A DNA stretch of 64,000 nt. It comes from Acidobacteriota bacterium (lineage in GTDB: Bacteria; Acidobacteriota; Blastocatellia; UBA7656). A program made the translations under genes and the position numbers. Location: contig JBFMDH010000007.1 in NCBI GenBank assembly GCA_040754075.1, forward strand, positions 1 through 64,000, given 5' to 3'. The notes beneath the pieces were generated by a model. The model saw only the letters and a program-made list of their open reading frames with translations, searched no databases and was not told the origin of the DNA. This document shows positions 1-11,300 of the stretch, one piece after another (the first letter of the stretch is position 1; each line of letters begins with the position of its first letter).

Positions 1-2330
1 GCCCGTTCTGCTCACTGACGCTCAAGCGATTGCCCGCCGCGCCAAGCGTGTAGGCATACGAAGCCAATGTCGTCGTGGCTTTCGTCACCCTCACATCGGT
101 CAAGCGATTCAAGCTGTTGTAGGTGTAGCTGTGCGTGACTTGATTGGGCGTGGTGAATGAAGCGAGGTTGCCCACCGCGTCATAGGACAGGCTACTGGAG
201 CCGGTTGCAGGGCGTGTGCCTTTGGCATTGTCGGTGACGCCGCTCAAGCGATTCAAGGCATCATACGAGTAATTGACGCTCGCCCCGTTCCCGTTCAACG
301 AGCGCATGGTCAACAGATTCGAGGCGTTGTCGTAGGTGTAAGTCAGCGTCCCCTGCGGCGTCTGCTTGCCGATTAAGCGATGCCGCGTGTCGTAGCCATA
401 GGTGGTCGTGCCACTCGCATCCGTCATCGTCAACCGCTGCCCCAAAGCGTTGTAGGTGAAGGTGACTTGCGGCTCGCTCAAACTCGCGTCGGGGGTCTTC
501 GTGAGCAAGCGGTTCATCGTGTCATAGGCATAAGTCGTCGTCTTACCTTTGAAGTCCGTCCGACTCGTGAGATTGCCGACGCTGTTGTAGCTGTAGCTCT
601 CCACTTGTCCCAGCGGCAGTGTCCTCTTGAGGCGGCGACCGAGTTTGTCGTACTCGAATCGCGTCACGCGACTCAAGGCGTCGGTCTGCGACACCTGATT
701 GCCAAGCTCGTCATAAGCGTAACGGGTCACTTGATTCAACGCATCGGTCACGCTCACAAGTCTCCCCAAAGCATCGTAAGCGAACTGCGTCGTCTTCCCT
801 GCCTGATCGGTCTTGCTGATGTTTCTGCCGAGCGCATCATAAGCCACCTGGTCGAAGGTCGAGTCGGCATAAATCGTTTTCACCCGCCGATTCAAAGCAT
901 CGTACTCAAACGTCGTCACCTGATTGCGGGCATCGGTCATCGTCGCTTGATTGCCCACCGCATCGTAAGTGAACTGCGTCATGTTGCCCAAGGCGTCGGT
1001 GATCTTCGCTCGTCTCCCCGAACAACCACAGTTCGGGTCGTACTCATAGGTCGTCGCGTGATTCAAGGCGTCGGTGTTTGAAACGACTCGCCCAATCGCA
1101 TCATACGCGGTCTGCGTAAACGAGCCATCCGCGTAGGTCGTCTTGGTCAGTCTCCCCAACGCATCATAAGTGAAAGCCGTGATGCTGCCGAGCCGGTCTT
1201 TGCTGGTCAACCTTCTGCCTTCCGCATCATAAGTCGCTTCGTCAAACGTGCCATCGGCATAGGTCGTCTTCACCAGCCTGCCCATCGCGTCATACTCATA
1301 ACTCGTCTGCCGGTTCAACGGGTCAAAGGTCGCCGCCTGTTGCCCTATCGAGTTGTAACTCACCCGCGTCGAAGTGCCATCCGCATAGGTCGTCTTGGTC
1401 AAGCGACTGAGTTTGTCATACTCATAGCTCGTCGTCAGCGTCTCACTCGTCCCACTTGCCAGCGTCCGCGTCGTCGTCTGGGTCAGGCGGTTGTGGTTGG
1501 CGTCATAGGTAAACGTCGTGACATGGTTGTGTGCGTCGGTCTCTTGCAAAAGATTGCCGTCGCTGCTGTAGAAATAATTCGTGACTTGCCCCGCCGCATC
1601 GGTCATCGTCTGTGGCAAGCCTTGCGCGTTATACGCATAACTGGTCGTGTGCGTGAGGGCATCCGTGGTTGACGTCAGATTGCCCTGCCCATTGTAAACA
1701 TTGCTCGTGGTGTTGCCGCGCGCGTCTCTCACCGTGAGCACTTGATTGCGCGTGTTGTAGGTGTAAGTCGTGACGTTGTTCAACGGGTCGGTCACCGTCA
1801 ACACATTGTCGTTGCCGTCATAGGTGTAACTCGTGGTCTTGCCGATGGCGTTGGTCTCGCTGAGTTTCCGGTCTCTCGCGTCATAAGTGTACGACGTCGC
1901 GTTGCCCAACGCATCGGTCATCCGCGTGACGTTGCCGCTCAGGTCATATTCATAAAGCGTCTGATTGCCCAGGCGGTCGCTGATCGTTTCGTGCTGCGTG
2001 GCGAGGTCGTGGCTGTAGAGTATCTCTTTGCCGAACGCATCGGTGTGTTTGATGAGCCGCCCATTGGCATCATAATCGTTGCGAATCGGTTGAATGCCAC
2101 GTGGGTCAGCAATCGCGAGCAACCCGTGCGTCGCGTTGTAGGTAAACGTCGTGGTGTTATTCTCGCGGTCTGTAAACGACAGCAAATCGCCATTGGCATC
2201 ATACCCATAGGTCATCGCATTGCCCAGCGGGTCAGTAATCTGCGTGATGCGTCCCTCAGCGTCTCGCGTAAAACTAATGCTCTTGCCCGATGAATGAATG
2301 ATGCCGTTTGCATTAATCGTCAGCGTGTTG
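1..2330 (-). repeat. RHS/YD-repeat region of the giant protein
   Basis: About 35 YD-type repeats of the form YDxxGRLxxxTDALGxxTxYxYD run to the window edge. A CGCSGRR insertion occurs near 1020-1040. In RHS proteins this region forms a closed beta-cage around a C-terminal effector or cleavage product (family knowledge). The C-terminus and any core autoprotease motif lie beyond base 1. Confidence 0.85.
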
Positions 2331-5300
2331 CCGTTGAGGTCGCTCATCGACCGCAACCCCACGCCTTGTTCGATGACCAGTTTCATCCCTTCGGCTAAGG
2401 TCAATTCAAAGACTCGCGGATTATAAAGTCCGTTCGTCGTCACCAGATTGACGCTGCCTTCCGAGGGACCGTCAACCAACACATCGCCGCCGCCGACCGC
2501 TGTGAGCGTCGCCCCGGCTGTGCCTGCCGTTCCCGGCACCGCTTGATAAGTTATCGTCGAAGCCGTGAGCGGCGCGACATTCTGGCATTGCGGCGCGGGG
2601 ACAGCCGCGAATTTATACACCCGCCCGTCGCCGAAAGTGATGGTGATGAGGTGTTGCCGCGATGGCTCCAGGCAGTATTTCGGTATCAAACCCGGCGTCA
2701 ACGTCTGCTGCCAGAATCGCCCGATGGGCGCGCTCTTTTCCAGGCGCACATTTTTGATGCCGAGTTGCCAACCCACCCCGAAATCGCCCGTGCGTTTATC
2801 TCTTGAGTCATACGAACGAATGATTTCCATCGGCAGTCCGGCGACCGGCACATTCAAATCCGAGAATGCCAGGGTGAAATTGCCGACCTTCATCTGCCCG
2901 CTGACAATCACGGCGATGGTCTGCGAAGCCGTCAGTCCGCTGCCATTCGTCGATGACAATCGCAAAGCGTAAATGCCATTCAACAGCAACGTCGTATCCA
3001 GTTGGGCAAGCGCGGCATTGGTAACCGCCCCGCTGCCACTCGCCAGCGTCGTCCAGCTTTGCGTCAAGGTGTCATCGCCGCCCAGCGCATATTCCAACTT
3101 CCAGTTGCCATCCGACACCGTGCAATTGATTGCCGTCGGCGCTTTGATTTCCGCGCCATCCGCAGGCGAATTGATAGCGACGGTCGGCGGCGGAATGGTT
3201 GGGTCAACGACCGTGACTTGCACATCATCGCTAGCTGACAACACGCCATCGCTTGCCGTCAGCCTCAGCACATAAACCCCTGCCGCCGTGAAACTGGCTA
3301 TGGTCGCCGCTTCTGTGGCATTCGTGAATGTCACCGTGCCCGCGCCTGACACTTGACTCCATTGCACAGACACACTGCTCCCCACTGGTAAACCGTCGTC
3401 GCTCGTCGTGCCCTGTAGATTTACCGAATTGGTTGGCAAGTTGATCGTCTGGTCTTGTCCGGCATTCACCTGCGGCGCTTGATTTGCGCCTGTCACCGTA
3501 ATCACCACTTCATCAAACGCTGACAATGCGCTATCCGTCGCCGTGAGCCGCAAGACATAGACACCGGCTTGCGAAAAACTCGCCGTCGTGGTCAGGCTGC
3601 CGGCGCTGCTGAATGTGACGGTGCCGATGCCGCTGGTTTTCGTCCAATTCACGGACACACTGCTGCCCGCTGGCAATCCGTCATCGGTTGCCGTTCCCGC
3701 CAGTGTCACCGTATCGGTCGGTAAACTGATCGTTTGGTCTGCGCCTGCGTTCACTTCCGGCGCTTGGTTTGCAGCGATGACCGTGACCTGTACATCATCG
3801 CTAGCTGACAACACGCCATCGCTTGCCGTCAGCCTCAGCACATAAACCCCTGCCGCCGTGAAACTGGCTATGGTCGCCGCTTCTGTGGCATTCGTGAATG
3901 TCACCGTGCCCGCGCCTGACACTTGACTCCATTGCACGGACACACTGCTCCCCACTGGTAAACCGTCATCCGTGACCGTCCCTTGCAAGGTCGCTGCATT
4001 CGGCAGATTGACCGATATATCCGCGCCCGCGTTCACTTGCGGCGCTTGATTTGGATTATTGACGGTGATTTGAATATCGTCGCTCGCTTCCAAATCGCCA
4101 TCCGTTGCTGTAAGCCTCAATACGTAAATGCCTGCCGCGCTGAACGTCGCAGTCGTGTTCGCTTGCGTAGCGTCTGTGAATGTCACATCGCCCGCGCCTG
4201 ATACTTTGCGCCAGCGCACAGACACACTGCTCCCCACAGGCAAGCCGTCATCCGTTGCCGCGCCCGTCAAAGTCGCTGTGTTAGTCGGCAGTTGAACCGT
4301 TTGGTCTGCGCCCGCGTTCACAATTGGCGCAACATTGGCGGCGGTCACCGTGATGCTGACCTCGCTTGTGGATGATAATTGCGAATCCGTCGCCGTGAGT
4401 CTGAGCACATAACTGCCTGCCGCGCTGAACACCGCAGTCGTCTGCGCTGCGTTCACGTTGGCAAACGTCACCGTGCCCGCGCCGCTCACCAAACTCCAGG
4501 TTGTCATAAGTCCGCCGCCCGTTGGCAATCCATCATCCGCCGCCGCGCCGTTCAAGGTCGCCGCCGCGTTGGTTACGGCTCTGAGCGATAGCCCGTCAAA
4601 ATAAGCGTCGTTGGTCGCGCCGCTCTGCCGCGTGGCAATCAGGCGCACGCGAATCCAACCTGTGCCAACCGGCGCAACTCTGCGGTCTGTCACCTCTCCC
4701 CAATCGTTGGCAATCGGTTGCGGGTTGATGGTCGCTGTGAATAGCGTCGTCGTGTTGGTTGCATCACGATATTCGATAATCACGCGAGGCTCATCCGTAG
4801 GATTCTCATCGGCGTTACGCGCGAAGCCTTTGAACTCGAACTCCTGCGCGCCTGCCGCTATGCTTGCCGCAAATGGCGAGACGTTGACATCTTGTATCAG
4901 TTCTGCCGAAACCGCATTGCCCGCGTAAAAATAGGTCAAGCCATGTTGTGCTTCGGGCAAACCGTTGGTTCCGGCAGTCGCTTGCGTCCAACTGCCCGAA
5001 ATCGCGTTCCAATTCGGGATTTCATTATTTACCAAAGGCGCTTCGCCGCTGGCGTTTTGCAATAGATTCACCGCAAGCGAAAGCGTTTGCGCAGCTCCCG
5101 AATCAACCGTGGGCGGTTGATTGACCGGCGCGGGGTTGACAGTGATCTCGACATCATCGCTGGTTGATAATTGCGTGTCGCTCGCCGTAAGCCTCAGCAC
5201 ATAAACGCCCGCCGCCGTGAAACTGGCTGTGGTAGCCGCTTGCATGGCATTGGCGAAATTGACATCGCCCGCGCCCGTGACGACGCTCCACTGATAAATC

Positions 5301-8300
5301 AAACTGCTGCCGATTGGCAAACCATCGTCGGTCGCAGTTCCCTGCAAATCTGCTGTCGCAGGCAAGGTAATGGTCTGGTCTTGCCCTGCCGAAACCTGTG
5401 GCGCTTGATTGGGCGGTAACCAGGTGCGACTGGCAGTTGCCGAATAGTTCTGCACCGCCGCAGTAATGAGGTCAGAGCCAGCCGTTGTTCCCGTATAACA
5501 GAACTGCGCCTGCCCTTGCGCATTGGTGGTGGCGCTGGCGCTCAGCGAATTGACGCCGCTCACCGTAAAATTAACCGTTACCCTTGAGACCGGGTTATTG
5601 CTGGCATCGCGCACCGTCGCTATCACACAGGTTTGCGTATTGACCGCTAAACTTTCGCTCGCCGGTTGCAATTCAACCGTTACCGTCGAAATCACTGAGG
5701 CGACACACATTCCCGCCGGATGTGAATAGGCATCGGTTTGCGCAAAACCATAAACTGTTGCGCCGAATTCAACCGGCGCGACAAGGCTGTGCGCCGGTTG
5801 CGACACCGTAATCGTCGCTCCTGAATAACCCGTGTTGCCGATGGCTGTGAAATTGGCTGAGGCAATCGGCGAACCATCCAGAATGATTTGCCCGACAGCC
5901 GAAGTCGGCACCACCAGGTTCACATAATTGGTTGTCGTATTGCTGCCGAGTTGTTGCCCCTTGAAGGTATAACGCTTCAACCAATGGGTCGCCGGGATCA
6001 ACAGCGTCATACTCGGATCGCTGTTGATCACCAAATCAAAGGTATAACTGTTTGAATATTGCGCAACCAGTATGGGCTTGTCTGCGAAGATGCGCGCCGC
6101 GCCGTTAATTATCTGTTCATGCAATTGTCCGCTATTGAGGGTCGTCGCATAGTTGCCATTGATATAAACCCGCGTGTTGTTTTCGGCGGCAAGGAAACGG
6201 AAAGTGTCGCCGCCGGTGCGCGTAGCGAGCGGTTGCGAGAAAAATTCATTTCCCCACGCAGCCAAAGGCGGCATCTGCTCAACAATATGATTGGCAAACT
6301 GAATATTGGTCGGGATGTTCGCGCCTGTATGCCCCGAAAAAACCGCGATGGGTTGCGTAGCCGTGATGCGCGTGCCGCTCAGATCGCCGGTTGACAATGC
6401 GCTAAGCTTCAACTGATAGGTCTGCCCTTGATTGAGGGTGATGGTGTAAGGCGTGCCCACCGCGTGTGTGCCGACGGTTGCCGCAGGCGTGATGGTGACT
6501 TGCGTTTGATTGACCGTAGCCGCAATAGCAAAGAGCGAGCCGTTGAGCCCCCCGACGTTTTTATAACCCAGCGTCAAATAATTTGTCCCCAACGTCGCTG
6601 TCGGCAATGCCAGATAGCCATCGGTCGTGAATTGAGCGGGGCTGAAAGCATAAACTGAGACCGGCGCTTGCGTCGTGATATGTATCGCTTTGTTTTCGAT
6701 TTGCTCGGACACATAAAGCGGCGCGGTGTTGGGCAAGGTAATTTGTGTGACGCCATTGGCAGCTACCGTGAAGTTTTGCGAAAAGCCTATCTCGGAAAGT
6801 GTAAGGGTGCCTGAGGTGGCGTTCTCTGCTGCAATGAAAATTTGTGGCGAAACTGCACCCACCGCATTTTCCGGGATAGCAATCCAGAAATCCGTGCCGC
6901 GACTATCGCCCGTACAACGTCGCGCGCCGGGTTGCGGCGGAATGACAGTGATGCCGCCGCCGCCTGCCAGGTAAAGGTCGTCGCCGCCAAAATCTACTGA
7001 GGCGACGCTGACATCAATGCCCGGCGCATATGGCAAAATTGCTTGTGCATAACCGTCTGCCGTGGATGTTGCAGTTGCGCTACTTCCACCCATGCCAAAT
7101 GTAACCGATTTGCCAGCGAGCGGTTGTCCGGCAAAATCATCTGTCAATTTCGCTCGCAACACGATGCTCGTCTCATTGGTTTGGGAGGTAAAATCAACAA
7201 AGCGAGTTGGGCGTTTATTCACAATGAAATTGATGCTGGCGTTTGCCGCGCCGCCGTCTTTGTCGGTCACGGTGAGCGTCGCTGTATAAGCGCCCGGAAG
7301 CGCATAGGCGTGCGAGGCAATGCCGTTCGAGTTGGTGCAATTGCTGATTTGGGTGGTTTGTCCGTCACCGAAATCCCAACCGCAAACGAGCGATGTTCTA
7401 TCCACCGGACTGGGGTCTGAAATACTCGGCGTCCGTGTCCACGCTTGTCCCCACACCAAAGTCGTGGCTCCCGTGCTCAAACTCACTGACGGGTTGAGAT
7501 TGACTGCCTGAATAGGTTTAGTTGCGGTGAAATTGATATTGATCGGGTCGCCGAAGGTAAGCCTTACGGTGTATAGCCCGTTGTCATGATAGTTGTGGAT
7601 GGTTTGAATGAAACTGCCGGTTTGATTGTCGCCGAAATCCCAATTGCGTAACACCTTCGTTCCCATGCGATAGGAGGAAATGTCTTGGAAATTGGCAAAC
7701 ATAATCTCTTCCCAGGGCTTGAGCGGCGAGATTGTAAAGTCTGCCTGCAAGGTATTGAAGGCGTAATAAGGGATTTGTGTAGAATGCGTCAGACCATTGT
7801 TATCTGTGACCGTAAGCCTCACGGTGTATGCGCCCGGCGTTGCAAACGTGTGAACCGGGTCGCGCTCGGCGCTGGTTTGCCCGTCGCCGAAATCCCAGTT
7901 GTAGGCAACAATCTGTCCGTCTGCGTCGGTTGATTGGTCGATGAAACGGGCAATCGTGCCACCGGTATTGACCGCATAAACCTGAAAATTCCTAAGCCCC
8001 ATCTGCGATAAGTTGCCGTAATTGTTTTTCAACAGCAATCGAACAAACCGGGCTTGCGTTGGCGCGAAGGTGAAAAATTGCAACTCGTTGCGGTTTTGCA
8101 GGACGCCGGAAAAGATGGTGGTAAACGAGGCGTCTGCCGCATCGGTCGTTGATACCTGTATCTCGAAATCTTTCGGCGAGGTCAACAGATTCGGGTCTGC
8201 GGCGGATGAAAATCCCGGTTGCAAAGCGATTTGATTGATCGTCCACAAATCGGCGTTCGGCAAGATGAGTTTCAACCATTGATTGGTTATTTGTCCGGTC

Positions 8301-11300
8301 GGGGTTTCCCATGCCGTGCCGGACGTGTCTATGTCAAGCGGGTTGTCCGCTCCGAATTGGGTTGACGATTGGCTGGAAAACCCGTAAAGCCCTGCGCCTT
8401 CCAAGGGCGCTGCCAATACTTCTAAATTTTTAGTGATGATGAATGAAGGGTGATAACCGTTGCGCCAGAAAAACTGCACATATTTGGCATCAAGAAGACC
8501 AGAGAACAAAAATTCCTGGGTAACCCCGGCGCTGGTCGCTGTCCCCGTATAGACGGTGGTAAATGCCGCATCATCATCGGTCGTCGTTGAAACCCGTATC
8601 TCAAAATCTTTGACCCCGGCTCCGGTATTCGGAAGGATGCGGACGCCGTAAATTTTTCGCGCCGATTCGCTCTCCAATCGTATTTTGATCCATTGATTAG
8701 TCACTTGATTCGTGGCGGTTGTCCACTGACTATTCACTTCCGAATCAATCGCCAGTTCGGGAATATTGACTATCGAATTGAAACTCGATGCGCCAACCAC
8801 TGCGGCATGGTTTCCCGTAGCGCCATCGTTTTCCGTAATCACATCGAAAAGGTCTGTGCCGATGACCGCATTTCCGCCGTGATTGTTGAGCGCGATATAT
8901 TTGACATACTTTGCCTGAATCGTCCCACCGGGAAAGAGAAAGGTTTGCGGATTGGTATCGGTCGTCACACTCGCAGTCAAAACTCTGTTGAAAGCCAGTG
9001 TATCTGTCGTGGTATTGGATACCCAAACTTCAAAATCCCTCACCGCCCAGGAGGTGTTGCCATCAACCCAGGGAGCAATCTTAACGCCCTTGAGCGCGTA
9101 ACTCATTGCGCCTGCCAGTTGAATGGTGACGAATTGATTGCTATTTCCGCCGCTGATCCAACCGCCATAGTTATAATCAAGCATTTGATTAACCGTGTTA
9201 CTGTTGCCGTCTCTCTGGCTGCTGAAATCAAGGACGACAGCGCCGTTAGCGATTAAAGCCGGTGAGCCGTTACGCGCTGCATTCGGTTGTCCGGGTAACG
9301 AGATGATGCTATCGGCGCTTCCCAGGCTGATCATTTGGAATCTGGCAAGCTGAACGTTCGATGTCGAACCGTAGTTGTTTTTCGCAACCAACTTCACATA
9401 ACGCGCCCGCACAGCCCCGCCCGGAAATACGAATTGTTGCAGGGTGACGTTGAGTTGCATTGTGCCGCTTAACACGGTTGTGAAAGCTGCGGCGTCTGTT
9501 GTGGTGGTTGAAATTTGTATATCAAAATCTTTGAGCGATAGGGTGCTGCCACCTGAACTCGAAGATTGCAGGCGCACGCGATCAATGAAATATTCACTTA
9601 CTCCGGTTAGCTCGAAAAGAATGAACTGGTTGGTCACCTGTTGATTGGCAGAGCGCCAGATCGTCGTCTGTTGCTCGTCCAATAAATTTTCCGGGCGGAA
9701 ACTCTCATCGGCATAGCTCGAATAGCCCACAACTGTGGCTGACAACGGCTTCCACGCGCTCGGGACCGAGAAACTCGCCGTCGGAGGAAGATTTGCGGGA
9801 TTGACCGTAACCACCACATCATCACTTGCCGATAATTGTGAATCGCTTGCTGTCAGCCGCAAAACATAAATGCCGGATTGACTGAAACCGGCGGTTGTCA
9901 CTAATGCGCCAGAGTTGGTAAAGGTGACCTCGCCTGCGCCCGATACTTTACTCCACTCATAAGTCAACGAACTGCCCGACGGCAAGCCATCATCGGTTGC
10001 CGTGCCATTCAAGCTCACATTACCCGGAAGCGTAATCGTCTGGTCAGCGCCGGCGCTGACCTGTGGCGGCTGGTTTGCGGGAATCACCGTGATGGTCACA
10101 TCATCACTCGCTGAAAGTTCCGAATCCGTTGCCGTCAGTCTCAATACATAAACCCCTGCCGCCGTGAAACTGGCTATGGTCGCCGCTTCTGTGGCATTCG
10201 TAAAAGTGACATCGCCCGCGCCCGTGACGACGCTCCATTGCATGGACACACTGCTCCCCGCAGGCAAGCCGTCATCAGTTGCTGAACCATTTAATAAAGC
10301 GGCATTGGGCAAGGTGACGGTTTGATCCGCGCCTGCCGAAACTTGTGGCGGTTGATTCTGCGGATTGACCGTAACCGTCAGTTCATCAGTACCGACCAAA
10401 TCGCCATCGCTAACGGTAAGTCTCAGCGTATAAGTTCCGGCTGCGCTGAAAGTCGCGGAGGTTGACAAGGCATTGGCGTCGGCAAAACTTACGTCGCCCG
10501 CGCCACTCACTTTGCTCCACAGGGTTGTCAAGGCGCTGCCCGGTGGCAATCCCTCATCAGAAGCTATGCCGCTGAGGTTTACGCTGGCTGTCGGCAAGGT
10601 AATCGTCTGGTCTGCGCCTGCATTCACCGTCGGCGGTTGATTGAGCGCCTGAACGATGACCGTCACCTCATCATTGGCGGTTAATTGCGAATCCGTTGCC
10701 GTCAGTCGCAAAACATAAGTACCCGCGTCCGTAAACGTCGCTTGCGTTATCGCGGCGTTCTGCGCTGTGAAGGTAACGGTGCCGGGACCACTCACCTGGC
10801 TCCACGATAAAGTCAATGAACTTCCAAATGGCAAGCCATCATCGGTGGCTGCGCCGATGAGTTTAACTACCGCCGTATTCGGAATCGCCTGCAAGGATAA
10901 ACCGTCAAAGAAAGCGTCATTGCTCGTTCCGGTGTTGCGCGTTGCAATTAACCGAACCCTGATCCAACTTGTGCCTGCCGGTACAGTTTGAAGATTTGAG
11001 ACCAATGCCCATTCCGTTGATGAAGTGAATTGTCCCGAATCGAATGTGGCAAGCGTTTGCTCGTTTGCGCCATCGCGATATTCGACAACGATCCGCGCGC
11101 TGTCAGGCGATGCCTCATCAAGTGAACGTACATATCCCTTGAAACTGAATTGCTGATTGCCCGATGCGATGGTTGCGGCGAAGGCGGAAATATCTACATC
11201 CTGGCGCAACTCGGCTTCCGCATCGTCACCAGCATAAAAATAGGTTGCGCCTTGAAATTGCTGAGGAAAGCCGTTGGTTCCGGCTGTCGCCTGCGTCCAG

